Positions 24,815 through 35,214 of a DNA stretch of 42,443 nt are shown here, in pieces. The notes below the pieces were generated by a model. It did not search any database. It saw only the letters and a list, made by a program, of their open reading frames with translations, and was not told the origin of the DNA. Positions within the stretch are counted from its first letter, which is position 1; the number at the start of each line of letters is the position of its first letter. Origin of the DNA: Lachnospiraceae bacterium NC2008 (lineage in GTDB: Bacteria; Bacillota; Clostridia; Lachnospirales; Lachnospiraceae); assembly GCA_000687675.1 (NCBI GenBank), contig JHWS01000015.1, positions 1 through 42,443 of the forward strand, given 5' to 3'. The position numbers were made by a program, and so were the translations under genes.

Positions 24815-26452
24815 TTAGTTTTCATCCTCCTCAATCTGAGCCTGATATACTGTACGCTTTCTAGCCATCTCATCGCTTTCAAGGTACTCATCATATGTTG
24901 TCATCTTATCTATAATAGTACCATCTGGCATAAACTCGATGATTCTGTTTGCGGTTGTCTGAACAAACTGGTGGTCACGGCAAGCGAAAAGAACGCAGCC
25001 CTTAAACTTAATAACACCTTCGTTAAGAGCTGTAATAGATTCCATATCAAGGTGGTTAGTTGGCTCATCAAAGATAAGGCAGTTAGCACCGCTTATCATC
25101 ATCTTAGAGAGAAGACATCTAACCTTCTCACCACCGGAAAGAACCTTAACCTTCTTAACACCGTCTTCACCAGGGAAGAGCATTCTTCCAAGGAAACCTC
25201 TTACATAAGTTACATCCTTAACAGGAGAGTAACCCATAAGCCAGTCTGTTATTGTATAGTCATTGTCAAATTCTTTTGTATTATCCTTAGGGAAATAGCT
25301 CTGAGATGTTGTTACACCCCACTTGTATGTTCCTTCATCAGCTTCTTCCTCACCCATAAGAATCTTAAAGAGCATAGTCTTGGCTCTTTCATTACCACCG
25401 ACAAATGCTACCTTATCATCTCTATTAAGAGAGAACGATACGTTATCAAGAATCTTTTCACCATCAACTGTCTTAGAAAGATTTTCAACGAATAATACTT
25501 CATTACCAATTTCTCTTTCAGGACGGAAGTCGATGTATGGATATTTTCTACTTGATGGCTTCATATCATCAAGTTCTATCTTTTCAAGGGCACGTTTTCT
25601 GGATGTAGCCTGCTTAGACTTAGAAGCATTAGCAGAGAATCTCTGGATGAATTCTTGTAATTCTTTGATTTTCTCTTCTTTCTTCTTGTTAGCTTCCTTC
25701 ATCTGCTTAATCATAAGCTGACTTGATTCATACCAGAAGTCATAGTTACCAGCGTAGAGCTGAATCTTACCGTAGTCGATATCTGCTGTATGTGTACATA
25801 CCTTGTTAAGGAAGTATCTGTCATGGGATACAACGATAACAGTATTTTCAAAGTTAATTAAGAATTCTTCAAGCCAGTTAATAGCATCCATATCAAGGTG
25901 GTTAGTAGGCTCGTCGAGAAGAAGAATATCTGGGTTACCAAAAAGAGCCTTGGCAAGGAGAATCTTAACCTTCTCATTACCATTAAGGTCCTTCATCATA
26001 GAGTAGTGGATAGAAGTATCTATACCAAGACCATTAAGAAGCATAGCTGCATTGGATTCTGCTTCCCAACCATCCATCTCTGCAAATTCACCTTCAAGTT
26101 CACTTGCTCTTATACCATCTTCGTCAGAAAAATCTTCCTTAGCATAGATGGCATCTTTTTCTTTCATAACATCATAGAGTCTTTTGTTACCCATGATGAC
26201 TGTATCCATAACTGAGTATTCATCATATTTGAAGTGGTCCTGCTCTAGGAATGAAAGTCTCTGACCTGGTGTAATAGCTATCTCACCGTTAGTTGTATCA
26301 AGCTGACCAGATAAGATCTTAAGAAATGTAGATTTACCTGCACCATTGGCTCCTATAAGTCCATAGCAGTTACCCTCTGTAAACTTGATATTTACCTCTT
26401 CGAAAAGGGCTTTCTTGCCGATTCTAAGTGTTACGTTGTTTGCACTAATCAT
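24815..26452 (-). CDS. ABC-F family ATPase (YkpA/YbiT-like) with altered motifs
   Basis: A 545-residue soluble tandem ABC protein without TM segments, joined by the charged linker typical of ABC-F factors (about 245-300), which act on the ribosome. NBD1 has a good Walker A (GANGAGKST, 34-42) and LLLDEPTNHLD, but its signature reads LNGNE (156-160) in place of LSGGE. NBD2 has a normal signature LSGGE (438-442) and DEPTNHLD, but its P-loop reads GGNERAKT (352-359), losing the glycine before lysine. Since each ATP site pairs a Walker A with the other half's signature, both changes fall in one composite site and leave the other intact. Cotranscription with the PHP-HAD gene is likely. Confidence 0.92.
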   Translation of the reverse strand: MISANNVTLRIGKKALFEEVNIKFTEGNCYGLIGANGAGKSTFLKILSGQLDTTNGEIAITPGQRLSFLEQDHFKYDEYSVMDTVIMGNKRLYDVMKEKDAIYAKEDFSDEDGIRASELEGEFAEMDGWEAESNAAMLLNGLGIDTSIHYSMMKDLNGNEKVKILLAKALFGNPDILLLDEPTNHLDMDAINWLEEFLINFENTVIVVSHDRYFLNKVCTHTADIDYGKIQLYAGNYDFWYESSQLMIKQMKEANKKKEEKIKELQEFIQRFSANASKSKQATSRKRALEKIELDDMKPSSRKYPYIDFRPEREIGNEVLFVENLSKTVDGEKILDNVSFSLNRDDKVAFVGGNERAKTMLFKILMGEEEADEGTYKWGVTTSQSYFPKDNTKEFDNDYTITDWLMGYSPVKDVTYVRGFLGRMLFPGEDGVKKVKVLSGGEKVRCLLSKMMISGANCLIFDEPTNHLDMESITALNEGVIKFKGCVLFACRDHQFVQTTANRIIEFMPDGTIIDKMTTYDEYLESDEMARKRTVYQAQIEEDEN

Positions 26453-26484
26453 TAGTAAATAAAACCTTCCTTTTAATTTTTATA

Positions 26485-27579
26485 TTAGATAACAACCTGA
26501 TTCTTGCCGTTCTTCTTACCTATGTAAAGTTTATCATCGGCCTGCTGAATAAGTTGTTCTATTCTGTATCCAGGTATTGATTCTGCAATACCAAATGTCA
26601 TAGTGATATTAATAGGCTTTCCTTCAAATGTTGTAGTTGCCTCTTCAATCTTCTTACGAATTCTTTCTGCAGCCATAGAAGCTGTTTCAATAGGGTCATT
26701 AATAAGAATAAGTATTTCTTCGCCACCCCATCTACAAACCACATCACCATCACGTAAGCTTTCGGTGATTATATTTGAGATTGTAACAAGTACAAGGTCG
26801 CCAGCATCGTGACCATATGTGTCATTAACATATTTGAAATCGTCTATATCGCAAAGGATAAGAGAGAATCGCTTTCCCGTACTTTTAAGTCCATCCATAC
26901 TTCTTGTTAAGAAGGTATTCATACTTCTTCTATTGAGAAGATGAGTAAGTGGATCTTTGTGAGCAAGTTCGTCGAGCTGTTCGTTCTGAGTAGAAAGCAT
27001 ATTATTTCTTACATTGATCTCCCAGATAAACAGTATATTAAATATGATAACTGTAAAGAATGAGATTAATGAGTTACCTATGTGAAATGCCCTGGTCCAA
27101 GCTGATGACAGAGGCTGAACGGCTGGTAAAAATATCATCATTACATATATGCTTAAATAGCAAATAAGAAAAACAAGAGAGCAAAGGAATGGTATCCCTG
27201 TTTTGTTTTTTAGCTTATCTATTACAAATGACATATAAAACATACCGGCGATGCAGGCATAGCAATATTGAGCAAAACCACATTCAAATCCAATATATAA
27301 AGTTGATAAGAATGAGGTGATAACTACTATAGAAAGAGACATAAGCATAGATGTAGTATATCTTTCCTGCTTTATAAGATTATTGATTATTATAAAGAAA
27401 AATAAGCCTACGAAGATAGAATAGACCATCATAGGGTAAATCTTTGCCATGTAGTAGGCTATAGAAATAAGTATCTCATAAAAGCCCAGTGAAAATGCTA
27501 AGAAACGGAACTTCTTACTTAGCGAAAAATAGGTATTGCCGCCGCTAATACCCTTAATATAGTGCTTTAAATTGCTCAT
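26485..27579 (-). CDS. Membrane diguanylate cyclase (GGDEF domain, GGEEI signature)
   Basis: A 364-residue protein with about six TM segments in the first 195 residues and no large outer domain, followed by a GGDEF domain (about 205-364): DPLTHLLNRRSM, CDIDDFKYVNDTYGHDAGD, and active-site RWGGEEILIL with GGEEI at 285-289. The inhibitory I-site RDGD (276-279) is intact, so product feedback is expected, unlike the cyclase at 13212. It should make c-di-GMP at the membrane. CGGAG lies about 7 bases before ATG. It is the first of a minus-strand run with ABC-F, PHP-HAD and the zinc-ribbon protein (gaps of 32, 2 and 45 bases). The divergent groES promoter lies upstream. Confidence 0.93.
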   Translation of the reverse strand: MSNLKHYIKGISGGNTYFSLSKKFRFLAFSLGFYEILISIAYYMAKIYPMMVYSIFVGLFFFIIINNLIKQERYTTSMLMSLSIVVITSFLSTLYIGFECGFAQYCYACIAGMFYMSFVIDKLKNKTGIPFLCSLVFLICYLSIYVMMIFLPAVQPLSSAWTRAFHIGNSLISFFTVIIFNILFIWEINVRNNMLSTQNEQLDELAHKDPLTHLLNRRSMNTFLTRSMDGLKSTGKRFSLILCDIDDFKYVNDTYGHDAGDLVLVTISNIITESLRDGDVVCRWGGEEILILINDPIETASMAAERIRKKIEEATTTFEGKPINITMTFGIAESIPGYRIEQLIQQADDKLYIGKKNGKNQVVI

Positions 27580-27809
27580 TAAATTTCTCCGTATTGTATA
27601 ACGACCTAACAGTATGACAATATGCCCTTTTCTGTTTACATAAAGTCATAATTACATACGCTTTAATCATAGCATATATAATAGAAAAAAGGAATAAGAC
27701 AGGCTTTTATAAACTGTTATAATTTGGTGTCCTATATAATAATTAAAGAAAACGGAAGAAAATAGAAGAAAAATAGAGAAAAACAATACTTAAATCACTG
27801 TAAATTGTC

Positions 27810-27838
27810 TTGCAAGATAGGTGCGGTAAAACTATTAT
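27810..27838 (+). promoter_or_regulatory. groESL promoter
   Basis: TTGCAA (27810-27815) and TATTAT (27833-27838) are separated by exactly 17 bases, just upstream of the CIRCE operator. This is the standard vegetative arrangement for HrcA-controlled operons. Confidence 0.75.
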
Positions 27839-27849
27839 ATGACTTGTGG

Positions 27850-27876
27850 TTAGCACTCGAAGAAAAGGAGTGCTAA
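27850..27876. promoter_or_regulatory. CIRCE operator (HrcA binding site)
   Basis: TTAGCACTC - 9 bases - GAGTGCTAA, a perfect match to the CIRCE consensus. It lies 12 bases after the -10 box, so HrcA bound here would block groESL transcription until heat or misfolding stress. hrcA itself is not in the window. Confidence 0.97.
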
Positions 27877-27926
27877 CAAAACGACAGTGAATAATTAATT
27901 TACATATTTTATTAGGAGGCGTAAAC

Positions 27927-28199
27927 ATGAAATTAGTACCACTTGGAGACAGAGTAGTTTTAAAACAGCTTGCAGCTGAATCTAAAACAAAATCAGGTAT
28001 CGTTCTTCCTGGACAGGAAAAGGAAAAGCCACAGCAGGCAGAAGTAGTTGCTGTAGGACCTGGAACAGACGAAGTTAAGATGGAAGTTAAGAAGGGTGAC
28101 GAAGTCATCTATGCTAAATATGCAGGAACAGAAGTTAAGCTTGATAGTGAGACATATATCATTGTTAAGCAGCAGGATATACTTGCAGTTGTTAAATAA
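27927..28199 (+). CDS. groES: Co-chaperonin GroES
   Basis: The 90-residue lid of the chaperonin. It has the family's start KLVPLGDRVVLKQL, the mobile-loop region AAESKTKSGIVLPGQEKEKPQ, and the end EVKLDSETYIIVKQQDILAVV. The length is slightly short but within range. It has TAGGAGGC before ATG and is controlled by CIRCE. groEL follows after 22 bases with an almost identical ribosome site (TAGGAGGCGTA). Confidence 0.98.
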   Translation: MKLVPLGDRVVLKQLAAESKTKSGIVLPGQEKEKPQQAEVVAVGPGTDEVKMEVKKGDEVIYAKYAGTEVKLDSETYIIVKQQDILAVVK

Positions 28200-28218
28200 T
28201 CATTTAGGAGGCGTATAA

Positions 28219-29844
<1,626 letters not shown>

Positions 29845-29885
29845 AATGAATTCTTGTAAAAGAATCCAGGCTGAATTATAATATT

Positions 29886-29917
29886 ATGCGAAAGGCTTAG
29901 GCCTTTCGCATTTTTTT
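29886..29917 (+). terminator. Terminator of groESL
   Basis: An 11-bp stem ATGCGAAAGGC / GCCTTTCGCAT with a 4-base loop, followed by seven T. Confidence 0.95.
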
Positions 29918-29940
29918 CATATGTGTGGGGAAATACGCTT

Positions 29941-32253
29941 ATGTCAGATGTTGCTACTGTAAAAGAAAAGCGCAATGAAGTTGTCATTGACGACGGCCAT
30001 ATTGAAAAGATTGCAGAGTTTCAGTCACCTGAAGCTCTTTATAACGAGCTAATTGCTCGTATCAGAAAGTATCACCCATCGGCTGATACATCCCTTATTG
30101 AAAAAGCATATAATACCGCTACGACATTCCACAAAGATCAGGTGAGGAAGTCTGGCGAACCATATATCATCCATCCACTTTGCGTTGCTATTATCTTAGC
30201 TGACATGGAGATGGATAAGGAAACTATAGCTGCAGGTATTCTTCATGATGTAGTTGAAGATACTGTTATGACTAAAGAAGAACTTGCTCAGCAGTTTGGC
30301 GATGAAGTAGCACTTCTTGTTGATGGTGTTACAAAACTGGGACAGTTGCAGTACTCTCAGGATAAGCTTGATGTACAGGCAGAAAATCTTAGAAAGATGT
30401 TCCTTGCTATGGCAAAGGATATCAGGGTTATTATGATTAAGCTTGCCGATAGACTTCACAATATGCGTACCCTTACTTATATGACTAAGGAGAAGCAGCA
30501 GGAGAAGGCTAGAGAAACTCTTGATATATATGCGCCTATAGCTCAGAGGCTTGGTATTTCCAAGATTAAGGTTGAGCTCGATGACTTATCTCTTAAGTAC
30601 CTTGAGCCAGATGTATATAGAGATCTTGTTGAAAAGATTGCTGTTAGAAAATCAGTTAGAGAGCAGTACGTACAGAGTATTGTAGATGAAGTAAGTGCAC
30701 ATATTGTCAATGCTGGTATCAAGGCTACTATTGATGGCCGAGTAAAGCATTTTTACAGTATCTATAAGAAGATGAAAAATCAGAACAAGACCATAGACCA
30801 GATTTATGACTTGTTTGCTGTACGTATTATAGTTGATAACGTTAAGGACTGCTATGCGGCTCTTGGTGTTATTCATGAAATATATAAACCTATTCCAGGT
30901 AGATTTAAAGACTATATTGCCATGCCTAAGGCCAATATGTATCAGTCACTGCATACTACACTAATTGGTTCAAAGGGTGTGCCATTTGAGATACAGATAA
31001 GAACCTATGAGATGCATAAGACTGCAGAATACGGTATCGCAGCTCACTGGAAGTATAAGGAGATGTCAGACGGCCGTAAACCGGAGCTTCAGGAAGAAGA
31101 GAAGCTTAACTGGTTTAAGCAGATTCTTGAATGGCAAAGAGACATGTCTGATAACAAGGAATTCTTAAGCCTCTTAAAGAGTGACCTTGCCCTTTATTCA
31201 GATGTTGTATATTGTTTCACTCCATCAGGTGATGTTAAGAACCTCCCTATGGGAAGTACACCTATAGATTTTGCTTACAGTATACATTCAGCAGTAGGTA
31301 ACAAGATGATTGGTGCCAGAGTCAATGGTAAACTTGTAACCATTGATTATGAGATAAAGAATGGTGACTGTGTTGAGATTATTACATCTCAGAACTCTAA
31401 GGGACCAAGTAGAGACTGGCTGAATGTTGTTAAGAGTACACAGGCTAAGAATAAGATTAACCAATGGTTTAAAAATGAGTTTAAGGAAGAGAATATTACT
31501 CATGGTAAGGATCTTATGGCTCAGTACTGTAAGACAAGAACTCTTCCAGCTAATGATATTCTCAAACAGGAAAACAGAGACTATGTTGTTGCAAAATATG
31601 GATTCCATGACTGGGATTCTCTTATGGCAGCAGTAGGACATGGAGCTCTTAGAGAAGGTCAGGTCATTAATAAGATTCTAGAGCATATGGATGCTCAGAG
31701 AAAACAGCAGATGACTGACGAAGATGTTATGAATGGCATAAGCGAACATCTTGAGAATGTTAAGATGGTTCCTAAGTCAGGCCACAAGAGCGGGGCTATA
31801 GTTGTTAAAGGACTTAATGACATAGCTGTCAGATTTGTAAAATGCTGTAATCCACTTCCAGGTGATGAAATAGTTGGTTTTGTTACAAGAGGAAGAGGCG
31901 TTTCTATACATAGAACAGACTGCGTTAATATTGTTCATCTTCCAGAAATTGAAAGAGCAAGACTTATTGAGGCAGAGTGGGATGCTAACCTTACTACAAG
32001 TAAGGGCGAGAAGTATATGGTTGATATTGCCATATATGCTAATAAGCGAGCTGGTCTTATTTCAGATATTTCCAAGGTATTTACTGAAAGAGAGATGGAA
32101 ATCTATTCTATGAATGTTAATACCAGCAAGCATGGAGTATCAACTATTATGATGACCTTTGAAGTTGAAAACAGAGAAGAGCTTAACAAGATAGTTGAGA
32201 AGATTAAGCAGATTAAAGACATTGTAGACGTAGACAGACAAGCTAAGGGGTAG
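29941..32253 (+). CDS. relA: Bifunctional (p)ppGpp synthetase/hydrolase RelA/SpoT (Rsh)
   Basis: Long RSH enzyme of 770 residues controlling the stringent response. In order: HD hydrolase domain with HDVVEDT at 102-108, synthetase domain with GRFKDYIAMPKANMYQSLHT near 318-337, TGS domain (VVYCFTPSGDVKNLPMGSTP), a helical/zinc-finger-like region with CCNPLPGDEIVGF, and a C-terminal ACT domain (VDIAIYANKRAGLISDISKVF). Both the hydrolase and synthetase motifs look intact. The frame opens at GTG 29923, but ATG 29941 with GGGGA about 10 bases before it is preferred. The usual neighbours apt or dtd are absent; an MBL hydrolase follows after 42 bases. Confidence 0.96.
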   Translation: MSDVATVKEKRNEVVIDDGHIEKIAEFQSPEALYNELIARIRKYHPSADTSLIEKAYNTATTFHKDQVRKSGEPYIIHPLCVAIILADMEMDKETIAAGILHDVVEDTVMTKEELAQQFGDEVALLVDGVTKLGQLQYSQDKLDVQAENLRKMFLAMAKDIRVIMIKLADRLHNMRTLTYMTKEKQQEKARETLDIYAPIAQRLGISKIKVELDDLSLKYLEPDVYRDLVEKIAVRKSVREQYVQSIVDEVSAHIVNAGIKATIDGRVKHFYSIYKKMKNQNKTIDQIYDLFAVRIIVDNVKDCYAALGVIHEIYKPIPGRFKDYIAMPKANMYQSLHTTLIGSKGVPFEIQIRTYEMHKTAEYGIAAHWKYKEMSDGRKPELQEEEKLNWFKQILEWQRDMSDNKEFLSLLKSDLALYSDVVYCFTPSGDVKNLPMGSTPIDFAYSIHSAVGNKMIGARVNGKLVTIDYEIKNGDCVEIITSQNSKGPSRDWLNVVKSTQAKNKINQWFKNEFKEENITHGKDLMAQYCKTRTLPANDILKQENRDYVVAKYGFHDWDSLMAAVGHGALREGQVINKILEHMDAQRKQQMTDEDVMNGISEHLENVKMVPKSGHKSGAIVVKGLNDIAVRFVKCCNPLPGDEIVGFVTRGRGVSIHRTDCVNIVHLPEIERARLIEAEWDANLTTSKGEKYMVDIAIYANKRAGLISDISKVFTEREMEIYSMNVNTSKHGVSTIMMTFEVENREELNKIVEKIKQIKDIVDVDRQAKG

Positions 32254-32273
32254 TGCGTAGATTAAAAACGCAC
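32253..32273 (+). repeat. Small hairpin between relA and the MBL gene
   Basis: GTGCGT (32253-32258) and ACGCAC (32268-32273) pair around 9 bases. There is no T-run, so it is not a terminator; it could be an mRNA processing or stability element. Confidence 0.4.
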
Positions 32274-32295
32274 TTGATGTGTTAGGGAAAAATAT

Positions 32296-32925
32296 ATGAG
32301 TTTAAAGATATTAAGTGTCACTCTTGGAATGTGTCAGACTAACTGCTATTTCGTATATAAAGAGGGCAGCAATAAAGGAATATTTATAGACCCGGCAGAT
32401 AATGGAAAGATGCTTTACGATAAGCTTAAGAGTAAAGGACTTGAAATATCGGCTATATTTATAACCCACGGGCATTTTGATCATATTACTGGTGCTGATG
32501 AACTTAGAAAGCTGTCTGGGGCAAAGATATATGCTCCTCTTGAAGATAAAGAACTACTTGAAGATCCAGGTCAGAATCTTTCAGGTAACTGGGCAGAACC
32601 TGTTACACTGGATGCAGATGAATATTTCGGCGATGGAAATGAGTATGAGATAGAGGGAATGAAGTTTAAGACTATCCTTACTCCAGGTCACACCAAGGGT
32701 TCATCTTGCTTCTACTTCGAAGAAGATAAGCAGTTATTTAGCGGTGATACACTTTTTTATGAATCTATAGGTAGAACTGATTTTCCGACAGGTTCACATA
32801 GTCAGCTTGTTAGAAATCTTAAGGAAAAGCTCCTTACGTTGCCTGCTGATGTAGAGGTTCATTCAGGACATGGCCCTTCTTCAGATATAGGACACGAGAA
32901 GGATTATAATCCTTTTGCAGGATAA
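32296..32925 (+). CDS. MBL-fold metallo-hydrolase (glyoxalase II-like)
   Basis: A 209-residue cytosolic beta-lactamase-fold hydrolase. The dinuclear metal site THGHFDH is at 57-63, with further ligands in TPGHTKGSSCFYF and SGDTLFYESIGRTDFPTGS, and the final histidine in HSGHGPSSDIGHEKDYNPF. This is the pattern of the hydroxyacylglutathione hydrolase-like group (YcbL/YqgX) common next to relA in Firmicutes. As the host probably lacks glutathione, the true substrate may be another thioester. It likely shares the relA transcript. Confidence 0.93.
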   Translation: MSLKILSVTLGMCQTNCYFVYKEGSNKGIFIDPADNGKMLYDKLKSKGLEISAIFITHGHFDHITGADELRKLSGAKIYAPLEDKELLEDPGQNLSGNWAEPVTLDADEYFGDGNEYEIEGMKFKTILTPGHTKGSSCFYFEEDKQLFSGDTLFYESIGRTDFPTGSHSQLVRNLKEKLLTLPADVEVHSGHGPSSDIGHEKDYNPFAG

Positions 32926-32962
32926 TATAGGCTACGGTCTGATATAAGAATTAGATTTAGGG

Positions 32963-32988
32963 TAGGCTCCTTTAAGGGGCCTATTTTT
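32963..32988 (+). terminator. Terminator after the MBL gene
   Basis: TAGGCTCC / GGGGCCTA (8 bp including one G-U) with loop TTTAA, then TTTTTC. Confidence 0.8.
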
Positions 32989-33017
32989 CTAAGTAAAGCT
33001 AAATTGGTAAAAGACAG

Positions 33018-34553
33018 ATGATAAAGACAAAGATTAACAGACATGATATAGAATATTTTCTTTATGCTATGGTAAAGGCATTCTATAAGGATGCTGTGGT
33101 GGAGGCACCTGATACAGCAGAACATAACAGATTAGAAGATGATGTAAGGGAAGACCAGGACTTAGTTACATGTAATCTTACAAGCCAGGGTATGACTGTA
33201 TCTTTTAACAAAGGGAAATGTTTCTTAGAGGATAAAGAGTATTCCTATGAGTTTTCTGAAAAGGAAGATGATAGTGAATATAAGGATATTGTCCGAGGCT
33301 ATATATATGATGCTTTGGCAGATTATTCTGGCAATGTTCTTCCATGGGGTAACCTTACAGGCATAAGACCAACTAAGCTTTACATGAATCTATTTAGAGC
33401 ATTGGATTCAGGTTCTGGTACAGAAAACGAGTATACAAAGGATCAGATTGACCAGGTTGTAAATAAGATGGCATTAAAGCATAGGGTGTCTGATTATAAG
33501 GGTCAGCTGGCAGCAGATATAGCAATTAGAGAAAAGAAGATTATCGATTCATTTGATAACAAAGATGGATATAGTCTATATATAGGAATCCCATTCTGTC
33601 CATCTACCTGCTTATACTGCTCATTTACATCATATCCTATAGTTAGTTACAAGGATAAGGTTAGGTCATATTTAGATGCTATATATGAAGAGTTAAAAGC
33701 TGCCAAAGAGATTATGGTCGGCAAGCATCTTGATACTATCTACATAGGTGGAGGTACTCCATCATCTTTATCATCCCAAGATATGGACTATCTGTTGTCA
33801 AAGGTTCAGGAAGTATTTGGCAATGAGAATATAGCAGAGTATACAGTTGAAGCTGGTAGAGCGGATAGTATAACTGAAGATAAGCTTAAAGTTCTTAAGA
33901 AATACGGTGTATCAAGAATATCAGTTAATCCCCAGACTATGAATGATGATACCCTTAAAAGAATAGGAAGACATCATGATACCAAGGCCGTTATAGATGC
34001 TTTTAATATGGCAAGAGAAGTTGGCTTTGATAACATTAACATGGATATTATCCTTGGACTTCCAGGTGAAGATTTAGCATATGTGGATAGAACCCTTGAG
34101 GCTATAAAGGAACTTAAGCCTGACTCTCTTACAGTTCATTCCCTTGCTATCAAACGGGCATCAAGACTTAAAGAGATGATGGATAAGTACAATAGCGAGA
34201 TAGGGGTAATAGACTTTGACAAAGCTATGAATATGTCTATAGAGGCTGCTGACTCTATGGGACTTAAACCATATTATCTCTATAGACAGAAGGATATGGG
34301 AGGCAACCTGGAGAATACAGGATTCGCCAGCGATGGCAAATATGGTATATACAATATTCTTATGATGGAAGAGGTTCAGTCAATCTATGCCATAGGTGCT
34401 GGAACAGTAACTAAAAGAGTATATGATGATGGTCACATAGAACGCTGTGATACCCACAAGGATGTTAATCTGTATATAGCAGATATTGAAGCTATGATTG
34501 AGCGTAAGAGAGGGTTAATTGCAAAAAAAGAAAGGAACCGGAGTTATGAATGA
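33018..34553 (+). CDS. hemZ: Coproporphyrinogen III oxidase-like radical SAM enzyme HemZ
   Basis: A 511-residue radical SAM protein of the HemN/HemW superfamily, closest in layout to clostridial HemZ, which has an extra N-terminal domain of about 180 residues. The cluster motif CPSTCLYCS (C194, C198, C201) is followed by YIGGGTPSSL and EYTVEAGRAD, both SAM-binding landmarks, and GLPGEDLAYVDRTL. No other heme gene is near, and the oxygen-independent heme step is often an annotation by homology, so the reaction is inferred. Its stop overlaps the next ATG by eight bases. Confidence 0.88.
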   Translation: MIKTKINRHDIEYFLYAMVKAFYKDAVVEAPDTAEHNRLEDDVREDQDLVTCNLTSQGMTVSFNKGKCFLEDKEYSYEFSEKEDDSEYKDIVRGYIYDALADYSGNVLPWGNLTGIRPTKLYMNLFRALDSGSGTENEYTKDQIDQVVNKMALKHRVSDYKGQLAADIAIREKKIIDSFDNKDGYSLYIGIPFCPSTCLYCSFTSYPIVSYKDKVRSYLDAIYEELKAAKEIMVGKHLDTIYIGGGTPSSLSSQDMDYLLSKVQEVFGNENIAEYTVEAGRADSITEDKLKVLKKYGVSRISVNPQTMNDDTLKRIGRHHDTKAVIDAFNMAREVGFDNINMDIILGLPGEDLAYVDRTLEAIKELKPDSLTVHSLAIKRASRLKEMMDKYNSEIGVIDFDKAMNMSIEAADSMGLKPYYLYRQKDMGGNLENTGFASDGKYGIYNILMMEEVQSIYAIGAGTVTKRVYDDGHIERCDTHKDVNLYIADIEAMIERKRGLIAKKERNRSYE

Positions 34554-35175
34554 AAATGAATTTAAGAGAAATGAACTATTAGCAAAGAAGACTATCAAAG
34601 GAATCAACAGTCGTAATATGACTGGTCACTATGCTAAAGATAAGAAAGAAGCCCTTGATATAGCTTTATCTCTTATTCCTGAGGGAGCAAGTGTTACTAT
34701 GGGCGGCTGCACCTCTGCAAGGGAGATAGGCCTTGTGGATACACTAAAGAGTGGTAATTATAACTTTATTGATAGAGACAATTATGAGGATAAGAGACAG
34801 GCTATGCTCTTTGGTTATGATGCAGATGTCTTTCTTTCTAGTGCCAATGCCATGACAGATGACGGAGTAATTATCAATATAGATGGTAATTCTAACAGAG
34901 TATCGGCTATAGCACAGGGACCAAAGAAGGTTATCTTTATAGTTGGCATGAATAAAGTATGTAGCGATGTTGATGCAGCTATGAAGAGAGCGAGAAATGT
35001 GGCAGCACCAATTAATGCTCAGAGATTTAACTTAGATACACCATGCTCAAAAACTGGCTCTTGCATGAACTGTAAATCACCAGATACAATATGCTGCCAG
35101 ATACTTATAACAAGATATTCAAGACATGCTGACAGAATCCATGTAATTCTTGTAAATGACGACCTTGGATTTTAA
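34546..35175 (+). CDS. LUD-domain protein (lactate utilisation / DUF162 family)
   Basis: A 209-residue protein of the short LUD group. It has the glycine-rich ASVTMGGCTSAREIGL motif near 48-63, ADVFLSSANAMTDDGVIINIDG, and a C-terminal cysteine group CSKTGSCMNCKSPDTICC, typical of stand-alone members in anaerobes. LutB/LutC-type partners are not present, so a role in lactate use is not supported; the function is unknown. The frame is open from a TTG at 34519 inside hemZ, but ATG 34546, with GGAACCGGAG before it, is preferred. The overlap with hemZ indicates coupled translation. Confidence 0.9.
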   Translation: MNENEFKRNELLAKKTIKGINSRNMTGHYAKDKKEALDIALSLIPEGASVTMGGCTSAREIGLVDTLKSGNYNFIDRDNYEDKRQAMLFGYDADVFLSSANAMTDDGVIINIDGNSNRVSAIAQGPKKVIFIVGMNKVCSDVDAAMKRARNVAAPINAQRFNLDTPCSKTGSCMNCKSPDTICCQILITRYSRHADRIHVILVNDDLGF

Positions 35176-35214
35176 TAAAAATATATAACTAGAGAACAAC
35201 TACGGAGGATTTAT

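Larger units (their letters stand above)
27580..27926. promoter_or_regulatory. Divergent intergenic region, GGDEF gene / groESL
   Basis: A 347-base gap. The right part holds the groESL promoter and CIRCE, listed separately. The left part should hold the minus-strand promoter of the cyclase gene, but I see no convincing pair of boxes. A purine-rich AAGAAAACGGAAGAAAATAG stretch lies in the middle. No gene is seen. Confidence 0.6.

Noticed and set aside
24707-26215. Open frames on the plus strand opposite the PHP-HAD and ABC-F genes (for example 24707-25495)
   Set aside because: They lie fully antisense to genes with intact motifs, have no ribosome site and biased composition.
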